DNA from: Clostridia bacterium | Lineage (GTDB): Bacteria > Bacillota > Clostridia > Oscillospirales > CAG-272 | NCBI GenBank assembly: GCA_017455185.1 | Contig: JAFTBN010000053.1 | Location: forward strand, 1-37,377 | Length of the DNA stretch: 37,377 nt | Reading direction: 5' to 3' | Shown here: positions 14,930-24,214 of the stretch, in pieces | Numbering within the stretch: position 1 is the first letter of the stretch | How the letters are laid out: each line of letters opens with the position of its first letter | The notes under the pieces: generated by a model | Database searches by the model: none | Told to the model about the DNA's origin: nothing | The model's input: the letters and a program-made list of their open reading frames with translations, nothing else | Position numbers and translations under genes: made by a program

Positions 14930-14966
14930 AAGCACGGGCGGCGCCATAGAGCGCCGCCCGTGCTTT
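14930..14966. terminator. Strong GC-rich hairpin between efp and the DUF898-like gene
   Basis: AAGCACGGGCGGCGC and GCGCCGCCCGTGCTT pair perfectly around a 6-base loop. Only the plus-strand side is followed by TTTT. On the minus strand, where the DUF898-like gene ends 29 bp before it, the T-run is short, but the stem is strong enough to end transcription. Confidence 0.78.
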
Positions 14967-14994
14967 TATGTGTTGTTGTCTTCGGATTGCATCC

Positions 14995-15309
14995 TCAATC
15001 CGCGAAATAGGTGTGCTTGGTTACCCATTTCTGAATTTTGATCGGAACCCAAAGGCCATAGATCCCCAGCGTGATGATGGTCAGAAGGAACCACTTGATC
15101 CAGTTTCCGAACAGCTGGATTGCCTTACCGTCGAAAGCGAGGCGTCTTCCCTCGATGATGGTGTGCTTGGTTTTCCAGTTGTAAAGCATGCAAACAGCCC
15201 AAGGCAGGCAAATGCCCAGGGTAATGACCGTAACGAGACAGCCCAGAATCGTCCATCCGATTTTCTGGAGCAATCCGCCGTCAAACTTCGAGCCGCGATC
15301 CTCTGCCAT
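14995..15309 (-). CDS. DUF898-like small membrane protein
   Basis: The 104-residue protein has two to three hydrophobic segments. Two related units are visible: TVITLGICLPWAVCMLYNWK and TIITLGIYGLWVPIKIQKW, each an ITLGI--PW-ice helix followed by basic aromatic residues. KTKHTIIEGRRLAFDG links the units and VTKHTYF ends the protein. This TKHT pattern matches the DUF898 (YjgN-like) membrane family, whose function is not known; the family often has longer members. It stands alone, with its own promoter and a GGAGAG ribosome site. Confidence 0.75.
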   Translation of the reverse strand: MAEDRGSKFDGGLLQKIGWTILGCLVTVITLGICLPWAVCMLYNWKTKHTIIEGRRLAFDGKAIQLFGNWIKWFLLTIITLGIYGLWVPIKIQKWVTKHTYFAD

Positions 15310-15350
15310 AACAAAAACTCTCCTTTTCGTTTGTTTTTTGTTCCTTCTTC

Positions 15351-15379
15351 ATCTTATTCCCAATCCGATGATTTGTCAA
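15351..15379 (-). promoter_or_regulatory. Promoter of the DUF898-like gene
   Basis: On the minus strand a perfect TTGACA, a 17-bp spacer and TAAGAT lie about 40 bp before the start codon. Confidence 0.72.
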
Positions 15380-15497
15380 GCAGTATTTTGCATTTTTTAA
15401 TTCATTTTATCCTTTTTTCTCGCTTTTTATCTGTCTTTTTAAATCGTAATGATACAGTATTTATCTGCGCGCGAGTGTTCTTTCTTTCATAAATCCC

Positions 15498-15525
15498 TTG
15501 ACAATTTCTAAATTATATGTATAAT
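15498..15525 (+). promoter_or_regulatory. Promoter of the yicC-to-thiN operon
   Basis: TTGACA (15498-15503), a 16-bp spacer and TATAAT (15520-15525) form a consensus promoter 76 bp before yicC. No other strong plus-strand promoter was seen until the end of the cluster near 25.85 kb. Confidence 0.85.
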
Positions 15526-15601
15526 AATTTCGATTATCCAAAACGCAGATTTCTCCTTCCCTTTTGCTTCAGCGAAAACAGGAAGGGTCCGGGAGTATCC
15601 T

Positions 15602-16495
15602 ATGTTGAAAAGCATGACCGCTTTCGGCCGCTTTCAGGCCGAGTCCGAAGGCGTTCTCTATACCGTTGAAATCAAATCGGTCAACAACCGGTTTTTGGAC
15701 CTGACCGTCCGCCTTCCGAAGCGGCTGGCCTATCTGGAAACCGGCGTCAAGCCCTTTCTGCAGTCCTGCGGCATCCGCCGGGGCAAAGTCGACCTGACCG
15801 TATCGGAAGAAGGCGGTTCCCTTCAGCCGGCCTACCGGCTGGACGAAGAAGCGGCAAGGCTGTATCTGCAGGCTCTGTATACCCTGCGCGACACCTTCGG
15901 GCTGAAGGACGACATCAGCGTCTCCTCGGTTGCGCAGAACACCGATCTGTTCATCCGAACCGCCGAAAAAGCCGACCCGGAAAAAGATTGGGCTCTTCTC
16001 TCCTCTCTTCTGGCCCCCTGTGCCGAGGCATTCAACCGGCAGGCCGAGAGCGAAGGGGAAAGACTTAGGGCCGATCTGAATGAAAAACTGGACGGCATCG
16101 AGAGCAGGCTGGCCGTCATAGAGGAAAACAGCGCCCTGGCCGTCTCAGGCTACCGGGACAAACTCGAAAAGAGACTGCGGACCGTTCTCCGGGACGAATC
16201 CATCGCCGCCGACGAGAACCGCATCCTGACCGAGTGCGCCCTGTTTGCCGACCGGGTTGCCATCGATGAGGAAACCGTAAGACTCCGCTCGCACCTGGCC
16301 TCCTTCCGCTCCCGCATGAACGAAACCGATTCGGGAGAAGGCGTCGGAAAGTTCCTGGACTTTACGCTGCAGGAAATGAACCGGGAGACCAACACCATCG
16401 GCTCCAAATGCGCGGACGCCCGGATTGCGGGGCTTGTCATTGAAATCAAAAACGAGATTGAAAAAATCCGTGAGCAAATTCAGAACGTCAACTGA
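15602..16495 (+). CDS. yicC: YicC/YloC family endoribonuclease
   Basis: The 297-residue protein opens with MLKSMTAFGR, the family signature, followed by VEIKSVNNRFLDLTVRLPK. It closes with the conserved EMNRETNTIGSKCADA, then VIEIKNEIEKIREQIQNVN. YicC proteins are endoribonucleases linked to small-RNA turnover and stationary-phase fitness. The length is normal (about 290). It leads the operon and sits 12 bp before remA, the same order as yloC-remA-gmk in Bacillus. Confidence 0.95.
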   Translation: MLKSMTAFGRFQAESEGVLYTVEIKSVNNRFLDLTVRLPKRLAYLETGVKPFLQSCGIRRGKVDLTVSEEGGSLQPAYRLDEEAARLYLQALYTLRDTFGLKDDISVSSVAQNTDLFIRTAEKADPEKDWALLSSLLAPCAEAFNRQAESEGERLRADLNEKLDGIESRLAVIEENSALAVSGYRDKLEKRLRTVLRDESIAADENRILTECALFADRVAIDEETVRLRSHLASFRSRMNETDSGEGVGKFLDFTLQEMNRETNTIGSKCADARIAGLVIEIKNEIEKIREQIQNVN

Positions 16496-16507
16496 TAAGA
16501 GGTGCCT

Positions 16508-16783
16508 ATGAAATTCATCAATATCGGCTTCGGCAACATGGTCGCGGCAGACCGCGTCATATCCCTGGTCAGTCCGGATTCCGCTCCGATCAAACGGCTC
16601 GTATCCGAAGCAAAGGACGCCGGACGCGTCATAGACGTTTCCTGCGGGAGACGCACGCGGGCGGTCATCATTATGGATTCCGACCACGTGATTCTTTCCG
16701 CCATTCAGGCCGAAACCATCGCCAACCGGCTGGATAACGCCAGCGAAGACGACGGGAGCGAAGAAGAGGAAGAAGAGGAATAA
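16508..16783 (+). CDS. remA: RemA/DUF370 family DNA-binding regulator
   Basis: The 91-residue protein matches RemA, a small ring-forming DNA-binding protein that activates matrix and osmoprotection genes in Bacillus. The family core is [20 protein letters not shown] and [20 protein letters not shown]. The last part carries an unusual run of aspartate and glutamate ([11 protein letters not shown]). ATG at 16508 has AGAGGTGCC directly before it; the GTG two codons earlier is part of that site. In non-Bacillus Firmicutes the gene is kept in this operon, often without a matrix operon, so its targets here are unknown. Confidence 0.92.
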   Translation: MKFINIGFGNMVAADRVISLVSPDSAPIKRLVSEAKDAGRVIDVSCGRRTRAVIIMDSDHVILSAIQAETIANRLDNASEDDGSEEEEEEE

Positions 16784-16786
16784 GGC

Positions 16787-17410
16787 ATGGCAAAGCAAGG
16801 TCTTCTTCTGGTTGTCTCCGGTCCCTCCGGCTGCGGCAAAGGAACGGTCTGTTCCCGCCTGATTCAAAACCCGGCCTTTCTCTTTTCGGTTTCCGCCACC
16901 ACCCGGCAGCCCCGACCCGGAGAAATACCGGATGTCTCTTATCACTACATCACCAAAGAGCGCTTTCTGGAACTGGTGGAGCAGGACGGCTTCCTGGAAT
17001 ACAACCGGTATGCCACGGGGGACATGTACGGAACCCTGAAAGAAGAAACCGAACGGAAATTGGCTTCGGGCTGCAATCTGATTCTGGAGATTGACGTCAA
17101 CGGCGCCCGTCAGATCCGGGCCCGCTTCCCGGAGGCGGTCCTGATCATGATCGCTCCGCCCTCCATGGACGAACTCGAGCGCCGGCTCCGGAAACGGGGG
17201 ACCGAGACCGAAGAAAGCATTGCCAAACGCCTGCGCCGTGCCGGCGAGGAACTGAAAGAAGCCCCCGGCTACGACTACCTGGTCGTAAACGAATCCGGAG
17301 AAGAAGGCCTGCAAAAAACCGCAGACGCCATCTTCGCCATCGTATCGGCCGAATGTTGCAAACCACGGCGGAAGCAGGAACTGCTGTCCGCACTCAACAT
17401 AACCAAGTAA
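16787..17410 (+). CDS. gmk: Guanylate kinase
   Basis: The 207-residue kinase makes GDP from GMP and ATP. The P-loop is VVSGPSGCGKGTV; the GMP-binding segment has SVSATTRQPRPGE, then DVSYHYI, then FLEYNRYATGDMYGT; and the later LILEIDVNGARQIR and IMIAPPS are also conserved. It starts 3 bp after remA and ends 22 bp before rpoZ. Gmk with rpoZ is a near-universal Firmicute arrangement. Together with xpt it closes the salvage route to guanine nucleotides. Confidence 0.97.
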   Translation: MAKQGLLLVVSGPSGCGKGTVCSRLIQNPAFLFSVSATTRQPRPGEIPDVSYHYITKERFLELVEQDGFLEYNRYATGDMYGTLKEETERKLASGCNLILEIDVNGARQIRARFPEAVLIMIAPPSMDELERRLRKRGTETEESIAKRLRRAGEELKEAPGYDYLVVNESGEEGLQKTADAIFAIVSAECCKPRRKQELLSALNITK

Positions 17411-17432
17411 ACGATTCAAGGAGATAAACAGC

Positions 17433-17714
17433 ATGATTACAGTACCTTCCTTCCAGGACCTGTCCAAAGGAAAATACAACCGCTATGAAATCGCTCTGGC
17501 GACCGCCAAATGCGCCCGCATCATTACGGACCAGTATGTGCACCAGAAAGAGGAGGCGGATAAGGTCCGGCAGTACAGCATGAGCAAAGACACCGATGTG
17601 AAGCCCAATTACGAAAGCTGCATCAATCCGCAATACCGCGACGAAAAGGCGGTCAAGGTTGCCGTTGAGAAGCTCAACAAGGGCGATTTCGTCATTATCC
17701 AACACGAGGACTGA
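17433..17714 (+). CDS. rpoZ: RNA polymerase omega subunit
   Basis: The 93-residue protein follows gmk and shows the omega core: YNRYEIALATAKCARIITD at about 15-34 and AVKVAVEKLNKGDFVI near the end. The middle (about 36-70) is longer and more charged than the minimal form, with EEADKVRQYSMSKDTDVKP. Omega helps assemble and stabilise the beta-prime subunit. AAGGAG precedes the ATG. Sequence similarity is modest, as usual for omega, and the gene position carries much of the evidence. Confidence 0.88.
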   Translation: MITVPSFQDLSKGKYNRYEIALATAKCARIITDQYVHQKEEADKVRQYSMSKDTDVKPNYESCINPQYRDEKAVKVAVEKLNKGDFVIIQHED

Positions 17715-17744
17715 AAGCGCAAGCCGGAATCAGCCACTCGCGCA

Positions 17745-17778
17745 AACAGGAACGGGGCGGTAAAAACGCCCCTGTTTT
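17745..17778 (+). terminator. Hairpin between rpoZ and priA
   Basis: AACAGG-CGGGGCG and CGCCCC-TGTT pair, with GAA bulged and a 7-base A-rich loop, and TTTT follows. It could end or reduce transcription in mid-operon. No separate priA promoter with good boxes was found in the 28 bp that follow. Confidence 0.55.
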
Positions 17779-17806
17779 ACCCTTATTCCTTTTTTGAGAG
17801 GTTCCC

Positions 17807-20290
17807 ATGCCGCATTATGCCAGCGTCCGCGTTCTGGACGCACCACCAGCCATCGATCGTGAATACGACTACCAGATTCCCGGCTTTCTTGAAAAAGACC
17901 TGCAGCCGGGGCTGTTCGTGCTGGTTCCCTTCGGCGCGGGAAACCGACTCCGGGTCGCAGTGGTCACCTCGGTGCACGAGACGACCGATAGCGACTATAC
18001 CAAGCAGATCGAGGACGTGGCTTCCTGGGAAATCAGCCTGTCGCGGGAATTTCTGAACCTGTGCTCCTATATGCAAAGCCAGACGTTCTGCACCTTCGGA
18101 GAAGCCGTCAAGGCCATCCTTCCCTCGGGTGCCCTGACCAAACTCATCGCCCGCTACAGTCCCGGGCCGGACCAACCCGTCCGGCCTCTTCCGGATGAAA
18201 AACGGGAAGTGTACGAGTACATTCAGAAGAAAGGCACGGTCAGCGCCCCTGCCCTCCGGGCACGTTTCGGCCCCGAAGGCGTGAATCTCGCGCGTCAGCT
18301 TGCCCTGGCAGGGCACCTGAAAACCGAACTGTACTACCGGGACGCCGCGGCCGGGAAAACCACGCTCCTTGTCCGTCCGGCTCTTCCGGCCGAAGAACTG
18401 ACCGCGCTGGAGAACGGGCAGAAACTGCCCGGAGGAACCTATCTCCGCTCTGCCGCCCACCGCAACGTCCTGCGTATCCTGCGTCAGGCGGGAGGATGCG
18501 CCACGATGGACCAGCTCAGGGACGAGTCGGGCGCAACAAGAGCCCAGATCCTGACCCTTGTCGAAAAAAAGATTCTTTGCACCGAGGTCAGCCGGCAATT
18601 CCGGGATCCTTACGCCCAGACGGCCCACCAAGACCCGGTGGATTACCGGCTCAACGAGGAACAGCAGCAGGCGCTTGACACCCTGTCCGGCATGCTGGAC
18701 TCCCCGGACGCCGGCGCGGCTCTGCTCCTGGGCGTCACCGGGAGCGGCAAGACCTGCGTAATGGTCAAACTGATGGAACGGGCCCTGCGGGACCGCAAGG
18801 ACGTGCTGCTCCTGGTTCCTGAAATCGCCCTGACCCCTCAATCGGTCGCCATTTTCCGCCGTCAGTTCGGGCAGAGCGTCGGCGTGCTGCACAGCGGCCT
18901 GACCCCGGGAGAAAGAATTGACACCTATGCACGCATCCGCGCCGGGGAAATCCACGTCGTACTGGGCACCCGTTCGGCCGTGTTCGCTCCCCTGCCGAAT
19001 CTGGGACTGCTGATCATCGATGAGGAGCAGGAACACACCTACAAATCCGACCAGTCCCCCAAATATCACGCGCGCGACATCGCGAGATTCCGCTGTGCCT
19101 CCAACCGGGCCCTGCTTCTGCTCTGCTCGGCCACCCCCTCCTTTGAAAGTTACACCAAGGCAAAGGAAGGGACCTATACCCTGCTCCGTCTGAAACACCG
19201 GTTCGGGAAAGCCAAACTGCCCCGGGTCGAAATCGTCGACATGCGGGAAGAACTCCGGGCGGGCAACACGTCCTCGATGAGCGAGCCTCTGCGCCGCTAT
19301 CTGGTACAGACCGTGCAGAGAGGAGAACAGGCCGTTCTCTTCCTCAACCGGCGGGGATACAACCATACGGTCAGCTGCGCTCTATGCAGCGAAGTCATCA
19401 CCTGCCCGCACTGCAGCGTGCCCATGACCTACCACACCCTTCCCGGAACCTACGAAAAGGGCTACCTGAGCTGTCATTGGTGCGGGACAAAGATTCCGCG
19501 GCCGTCGGTCTGCCCCGCCTGCGGGGAAAAGGGCCTGATTTTTTCCGGGTTCGGCACCCAGCGGGTGGAGGAGGAAATCCGCGCGCTTCTGCCCGAGGCA
19601 CGCATCGCGCGCATGGACGCGGACACGACTTCTTCCCGTTTTTCCTACGACCGCATCACCAACGCGTTCCGCAACCACGAGCAGGACATCCTGCTGGGGA
19701 CCCAGATGGTCACCAAAGGGCACGATTTTCCCGATGTGACGCTCGTCGGCGTGCTGATGGCGGACGCCAATCTGTACAGCGACGACTTCCGCGCGGCCGA
19801 ACACTCCTTCGCCATGCTGACCCAGGTCATCGGCCGGGCCGGAAGAAGCGACAAGGAGGGCCTGGCCGTCATCCAGACCTCCCACCCGCACAACGACGTC
19901 ATCCGATTCGCCTGCCTGCAGGACTATGAATCTTTTTTTGAGGACGAAACCAAAGCCCGCCGGGCCTTCCAGTTTCCTCCCTATTGCGACCTGTGCTTCC
20001 TGACCGTGTCCGGCCGGGACGAGAGCGCGGTTCAGGCGCTGGCCAGGGAAGCATCCCTGCGTATGGGCGAACTCATCCGGGAACATCCGGCTCTGCCCCT
20101 GCTTCTCTACGGCCCCTTTGAAGCCCCGGTGTACCGGGTCGAAAACAACTACCGGCTTCGCGTCATTCTCAAATGCAGACTCAACCGGGAATGCCGGGCG
20201 ATGCTGCTCGCCTTCTGGCAGGAATTTCTCGCCAAACAGACGCCGGGCGTCCGGCTTTCCATCGATTTCAATCCCTCTTCCTTCCAATAG
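17807..20290 (+). CDS. priA: Primosomal replication-restart helicase PriA
   Basis: The 827-residue 3'-to-5' helicase reloads the replication machinery on stalled forks. The N-terminal DNA-binding part (about 1-260) starts with VRVLDAPPAIDREYDYQIP. Walker A is LLGVTGSGKT and Walker B IIDEEQEHTYKSD, with one Gln inserted into the usual DEEH; then come HARDIARFR and CSATPS. A zinc region carries the paired cysteines CALCSEVITCPHC, then CHWCGT and CPACGE. Helicase motifs V and VI are GTQMVTKGHDFPDVTLVGVL and TQVIGRAGRSDK. GAGAGG precedes the ATG. Confidence 0.97.
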   Translation: MPHYASVRVLDAPPAIDREYDYQIPGFLEKDLQPGLFVLVPFGAGNRLRVAVVTSVHETTDSDYTKQIEDVASWEISLSREFLNLCSYMQSQTFCTFGEAVKAILPSGALTKLIARYSPGPDQPVRPLPDEKREVYEYIQKKGTVSAPALRARFGPEGVNLARQLALAGHLKTELYYRDAAAGKTTLLVRPALPAEELTALENGQKLPGGTYLRSAAHRNVLRILRQAGGCATMDQLRDESGATRAQILTLVEKKILCTEVSRQFRDPYAQTAHQDPVDYRLNEEQQQALDTLSGMLDSPDAGAALLLGVTGSGKTCVMVKLMERALRDRKDVLLLVPEIALTPQSVAIFRRQFGQSVGVLHSGLTPGERIDTYARIRAGEIHVVLGTRSAVFAPLPNLGLLIIDEEQEHTYKSDQSPKYHARDIARFRCASNRALLLLCSATPSFESYTKAKEGTYTLLRLKHRFGKAKLPRVEIVDMREELRAGNTSSMSEPLRRYLVQTVQRGEQAVLFLNRRGYNHTVSCALCSEVITCPHCSVPMTYHTLPGTYEKGYLSCHWCGTKIPRPSVCPACGEKGLIFSGFGTQRVEEEIRALLPEARIARMDADTTSSRFSYDRITNAFRNHEQDILLGTQMVTKGHDFPDVTLVGVLMADANLYSDDFRAAEHSFAMLTQVIGRAGRSDKEGLAVIQTSHPHNDVIRFACLQDYESFFEDETKARRAFQFPPYCDLCFLTVSGRDESAVQALAREASLRMGELIREHPALPLLLYGPFEAPVYRVENNYRLRVILKCRLNRECRAMLLAFWQEFLAKQTPGVRLSIDFNPSSFQ

Positions 20291-20335
20291 ACCGGAAGGG
20301 CCCCCGAAGAACATTTCCTGAAAGGAATCCGACTT

Positions 20336-20794
20336 ATGGCAAAACTGAAAATCATCAAAATCGGAGACGATACCCTCCGTCAGAAATCCCGTCCCGTGAC
20401 CGAGGTCACCCCGCGCATCCGCACCCTGCTGGACGACATGCTGGACACGATGCACGCAGCAGACGGCTGCGGCCTGGCCGGTCCGCAGGTCGGCGTGCTG
20501 CGCCGGGTCATTGTCGTGGAAGCCGAATCCGGGCATCCGTATCAGATGATCAACCCGGAAATACTCGAACAGACCGGCACGCAAAACGAGGTGGAAGGCT
20601 GCCTCTCGGTCCCCGGAGAATGGGGCAAAGTGGTCCGTCCCGCCTATGTGAAAGTCCGCTATCTGGACAAGGACGGGCAGGAGCAGATTGTGGAAGGCAC
20701 GGGACTTCTGGCCCGGGCGCTCTGTCACGAAATCGACCATCTCAACGGAATTCTCTTTGTGGATAACGCGACCGAACTGGAAAGCGAATCCTGA
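20336..20794 (+). CDS. def: Peptide deformylase
   Basis: The 152-residue metalloenzyme removes the formyl group from new proteins. All three motifs are present: GCGLAGPQVG, EGCLSVPGEW (metal-binding Cys) and HEIDHLNG (two metal His plus catalytic Glu). It is the short class 1 type usual in Clostridia. It lies 45 bp after priA and 55 bp before fmt, with GAAAGGA upstream. Confidence 0.97.
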   Translation: MAKLKIIKIGDDTLRQKSRPVTEVTPRIRTLLDDMLDTMHAADGCGLAGPQVGVLRRVIVVEAESGHPYQMINPEILEQTGTQNEVEGCLSVPGEWGKVVRPAYVKVRYLDKDGQEQIVEGTGLLARALCHEIDHLNGILFVDNATELESES

Positions 20795-20849
20795 ACCAAA
20801 CCGAAAACAGACAGGAGAGACTCCGGCCATGGCGCCGGGGAAAACACAT

Positions 20850-21779
20850 ATGAACATTGTCTTTATGGGAACTCCGGATTTTGCTCTTTGCTCCCTGAAA
20901 GCCCTTCTGGAAAACGGACATCGGATCTGCGGCGTATACACCCAGCCCGACAAGCCGAAAGGCCGAGGGTACGAACTGCAGATGTCCCCGGTGAAAGCCT
21001 ATGCCGCCGAGCAGCACCTTCCCGTTTTCACACCGCGCACGCTGCGTGACCCCGAAGTGCAAAGCGAGCTGCGCGCCCTTTGCCCCGACGCAATCGTCGT
21101 CGTGGCCTTCGGCAAAATCCTTCCGCCCGAAGTGCTGGCCATCCCGCCTCTGGGCTGCATCAACGTACACGGCTCCCTCCTTCCGCTCTACCGCGGAGCC
21201 GCCCCGATGCAAAGGGCGATTCTCGACGGGCAGAAAGAAACCGGCATTACCACCATGTATATGGCCGAAGGCCTGGACACCGGGGACATGATCTTCCAGA
21301 CCCGTGTCCCGATTCTGGACGGGGACAACTTTGAAAGCATACACGACAAACTGGCCCTGGCCGGAGCGGACCTTCTGATCCGGACCCTGCAGGCCCTTCA
21401 GGACGGAACCGCGCCGCGCATTCCCCAGCCCGAAACCGGGTTTACGTACGCAGCCAAGATTGAAGCGGAAGACTGCCTGCTGGATTTCAGCCGGCCCGCC
21501 CGGACCCTGTTCAATCAGATTCGGGGGCTGTCTCCCTACCCGCTCGCCTATACCCGCACGCCGGACGGACGGCGGCTCAAAATCGTCAGGGCCACGGTTC
21601 TGGAAGAAACGGAGAGCGCCGTTCCGGGGACCGTCACCCGGGCGGACAAAAACGGATTTGTCATTGCCTGCGCTGACGCATCCCTGCTCGTGGAAGAGGT
21701 TGTCCCCGAAGGCAAGGGCCGGATGAGCGCCGGCGCCTTCGTCAACGGGCGTAAGATACAGAAGGGAGACAAACTGTGA
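20850..21779 (+). CDS. fmt: Methionyl-tRNA formyltransferase
   Basis: The 309-residue enzyme formylates initiator Met-tRNA. The start MNIVFMGTPDFA fits the family; an in-frame ATG at 20829 (seven codons earlier) is closer to the AGGAGA site and is a real alternative. The formyl-folate domain has INVHGSLLPLYRGAAPMQRA, then GITTMYMAEGLDTGDMI, with the catalytic Asn, His and Asp. The C-terminal tRNA-binding barrel ends at INGRK-type FVNGRKIQKGD. Its stop overlaps the rsmB GTG start by four bases. Confidence 0.96.
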   Translation: MNIVFMGTPDFALCSLKALLENGHRICGVYTQPDKPKGRGYELQMSPVKAYAAEQHLPVFTPRTLRDPEVQSELRALCPDAIVVVAFGKILPPEVLAIPPLGCINVHGSLLPLYRGAAPMQRAILDGQKETGITTMYMAEGLDTGDMIFQTRVPILDGDNFESIHDKLALAGADLLIRTLQALQDGTAPRIPQPETGFTYAAKIEAEDCLLDFSRPARTLFNQIRGLSPYPLAYTRTPDGRRLKIVRATVLEETESAVPGTVTRADKNGFVIACADASLLVEEVVPEGKGRMSAGAFVNGRKIQKGDKL

Positions 21780-23101
21780 CTTCCTCCCGGCCCTCTGCCC
21801 GTGCCCTGGCCTACCAGATCCTGGACCGCACCGAAGCGGCACAGAGCTATGCCAATCTGACCCTGAACGCCTACCTCAACCGTTCCTCGCTTCCTCCCCT
21901 GGAGAAGAAGCTGTGCACCCGGCTGGTCTACGGCGTCATTGAAAAGAAAATCTGCCTGGACTGGCGGATTTCCAAACTGGCCTCCCGCCCGATTGAGAGT
22001 CTGGACGCGGAATGCCGGATTCTTCTGCGCCTCGGCCTGTACCAACTTCTGTTTATGGACAAAATCCCCGCGCACGCGGCGGTCAACGAAACCGTGGCTC
22101 TGGCCTCAAAAAAGAAAAAAGGGCTGATCAACGCCATCCTGCGCAGTCAGATGCGGCTGGCGGACAAAGCCGACGAATGGCTGGCCCGTGAAGACCCCAT
22201 GACCCGGCTCTCGGTGCGCACCAATCTGCCGGTTCCTCTGCTTGAACTCCTCCAGAAAACCTACCGGGACGAAGAATTGCTGGATATGGCCCGGGCCTTT
22301 GACGAGGACCCCGGACTGACGCTGCGCATCCAAACCGAAAAAACCGACCCCGCCTCCTATCTGGAGCAGCTGAAGAATGCCGGTCTGAAAGCCGAACCGT
22401 GTCCCCACTCCTCCTGCGGCATTAAGGTCGAACAGACCAATCCGGCTGCCCTGCCGGGATTTGAGGATGGGTATTTCTTCGTGCAGGACGAAGCCTCCCA
22501 GCTTTGCGTGGAGGCCGTCGGAGCGAAGAGAGGCATGTACGTCATCGATACCTGCGCCTGCCCAGGCTCCAAGAGCTTCGGGATGGCCCTTTGCATGGAG
22601 AACACCGGCACGGTGCTTTCCATGGATTTGCACGAGAACAAACTGTCGCTGGTCAAGGACGGGGCGCTCCGTCTGGGGCTGAACTGCCTGCAGATCCGCG
22701 CGCACGACGGACGCAAACCGGATCCCACGCTAAAGGGTTGCGCGGACCGCGTGCTTTGCGACGTGCCCTGCTCGGGATTCGGCATTCTTTCCAAGAAGCC
22801 CGAAATCCGGCACAAAGACGTAAAGGAATGCGGGAATCTGCCCTCGATCCAGCTGCAGATCCTGGAAGCCGGAGCGACCTACGTCAAGCCCGGCGGGAGC
22901 CTCGTGTATTCCACCTGCACCGTTCTCCCCCGGGAGAATCAGGAAGTGGTGGAAGCCTTTCTGAAGCGCCACAGCGAATTTTCTCCCGAACCTTTTACCG
23001 TCGGAGGCCTTTCCTCGGACGAACGCGGTATGCTCCAGCTGCTGCCCCACATCCACCACACCGACGGATTCTTCCTGGCCAAACTGACCCGAACCATTTG
23101 A
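21776..23101 (+). CDS. rsmB: 16S rRNA (cytosine-5) methyltransferase RsmB
   Basis: The 441-residue enzyme methylates C967 of 16S rRNA. An N-terminal NusB-like RNA-binding domain (about 1-135) contains ARALAYQILDRTEAAQSYAN and IPAHAAVNETVALA. The methyltransferase part has DTCACPGSKSFGMAL, the SAM site, where many relatives have AAPGGK-T; then CDVPCSGFGIL with the release cysteine and VYSTCTVLPRENQEVV with the nucleophile. The GTG start overlaps the fmt stop (GTGA) and GGGAG lies upstream. Confidence 0.95.
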   Translation: MTSSRPSARALAYQILDRTEAAQSYANLTLNAYLNRSSLPPLEKKLCTRLVYGVIEKKICLDWRISKLASRPIESLDAECRILLRLGLYQLLFMDKIPAHAAVNETVALASKKKKGLINAILRSQMRLADKADEWLAREDPMTRLSVRTNLPVPLLELLQKTYRDEELLDMARAFDEDPGLTLRIQTEKTDPASYLEQLKNAGLKAEPCPHSSCGIKVEQTNPAALPGFEDGYFFVQDEASQLCVEAVGAKRGMYVIDTCACPGSKSFGMALCMENTGTVLSMDLHENKLSLVKDGALRLGLNCLQIRAHDGRKPDPTLKGCADRVLCDVPCSGFGILSKKPEIRHKDVKECGNLPSIQLQILEAGATYVKPGGSLVYSTCTVLPRENQEVVEAFLKRHSEFSPEPFTVGGLSSDERGMLQLLPHIHHTDGFFLAKLTRTI

Positions 23102-23119
23102 TATACGAAAGGATTTCCC

Positions 23120-24214
23120 ATGTCCCAAACCCCTGACGCGTCCTCTGTAGCGCTTCCCGACCTCCGCTCCTTTACGGCTGAGGAATTAAAAGAACAAATG
23201 CTGGCGCTGCAGCAGCCCGCCTACCGGGCCGGGCAGCTCTTCACTCAGCTGCACCGGGGCGTCCAGCCGGAGGAAATGACCAACCTGGGCCGTGCCCTGC
23301 TCGCGCTTCTGCGGGAGCACTACCGCTGGCCTCTGCCCCAAATCGAAAAGAAACTGGTCTCTTCCCTGGACGGAACGGTCAAGTACCTGTTTTCCCTGGA
23401 GGACGGGGCCTGCATCGAATCGGTGGTCATGCAATACGAACACGGACTGACCATCTGCATCTCCTCACAGGTCGGCTGCCGGATGGGCTGCCGGTTCTGC
23501 GCCTCCACCATCGGGGGAAAGGTCCGGGACCTGAACGCGTCCGAGCTTCTGGGTCAGGTGCTGGCCGCACAGAAGGATCTGGGCCGGCGAATCGGGAACA
23601 TCGTGCTGATGGGCATCGGAGAACCGCTGGACAACTACGACAACGTCCTGCGCTTCCTGAAACTGGTCTCCCATCCGGACGGCTTGAACATCGGGCTGCG
23701 CCGTATCTCCCTGTCTACCTGCGGCATCGTGCCGCGCATTCTCGACCTGGCCCGCGAGGATCTGCCCATCACCCTGTCCATCTCCCTGCACGCCATGGAC
23801 AACGCCACACGGGACGAACTGATGCCCGTCAACCGCAAATACCCGGTTGAGACGCTGCTCGACGCATGCAAAACCTATTTTGAAACCACCAACCGGCGCA
23901 TTTCCTTCGAATATACGCTGATTGCCGGAAAAAACGATTCTCCCGAGCAGGCCGAACAGCTTGCCCGGCTGCTCAACCGTCATCTGCGCACCCGCACACA
24001 GACCATGCCGATTCACGTCAACCTCATTCCGGTCAACGAAGTGGAGGAAACCGGCTTCCGGCACACCGGGGCCGCCGGCGTGAGGCGTTTTGCCGAAGTG
24101 CTGGAAAAGAACGGCATCCGCGCGACGGTCCGCCGTAAACTCGGAGCGGACATCAACGCGTCCTGCGGTCAGCTCCGGCGGGCCTACAACCGGGAAAAGG
24201 AGACTCTCTCATGA
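23120..24214 (+). CDS. rlmN: 23S rRNA (adenine-C2) methyltransferase RlmN
   Basis: The 364-residue radical-SAM enzyme methylates A2503 of 23S rRNA and A37 of some tRNAs. The cluster motif is CRMGCRFCAST (CX3CX2C). Upstream SVVMQYEHGLTICISSQVGC and downstream GNIVLMGIGEPLDNYDNVLR, then RRISLSTCGIVPRI, then LSISLHAMDNATRDELMP are typical. The late TVRRKLGADINASCGQL carries the conserved resolving Cys. It overlaps rsgA by four bases (ATGA). Confidence 0.97.
   Translation: MSQTPDASSVALPDLRSFTAEELKEQMLALQQPAYRAGQLFTQLHRGVQPEEMTNLGRALLALLREHYRWPLPQIEKKLVSSLDGTVKYLFSLEDGACIESVVMQYEHGLTICISSQVGCRMGCRFCASTIGGKVRDLNASELLGQVLAAQKDLGRRIGNIVLMGIGEPLDNYDNVLRFLKLVSHPDGLNIGLRRISLSTCGIVPRILDLAREDLPITLSISLHAMDNATRDELMPVNRKYPVETLLDACKTYFETTNRRISFEYTLIAGKNDSPEQAEQLARLLNRHLRTRTQTMPIHVNLIPVNEVEETGFRHTGAAGVRRFAEVLEKNGIRATVRRKLGADINASCGQLRRAYNREKETLS

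Noticed and set aside
17783..20953. Two minus-strand frames of over 500 codons opposite priA and def
   Set aside because: Their sequence is low in structure and follows the third-position bias of priA, def and fmt. No ribosome site or promoter was found.
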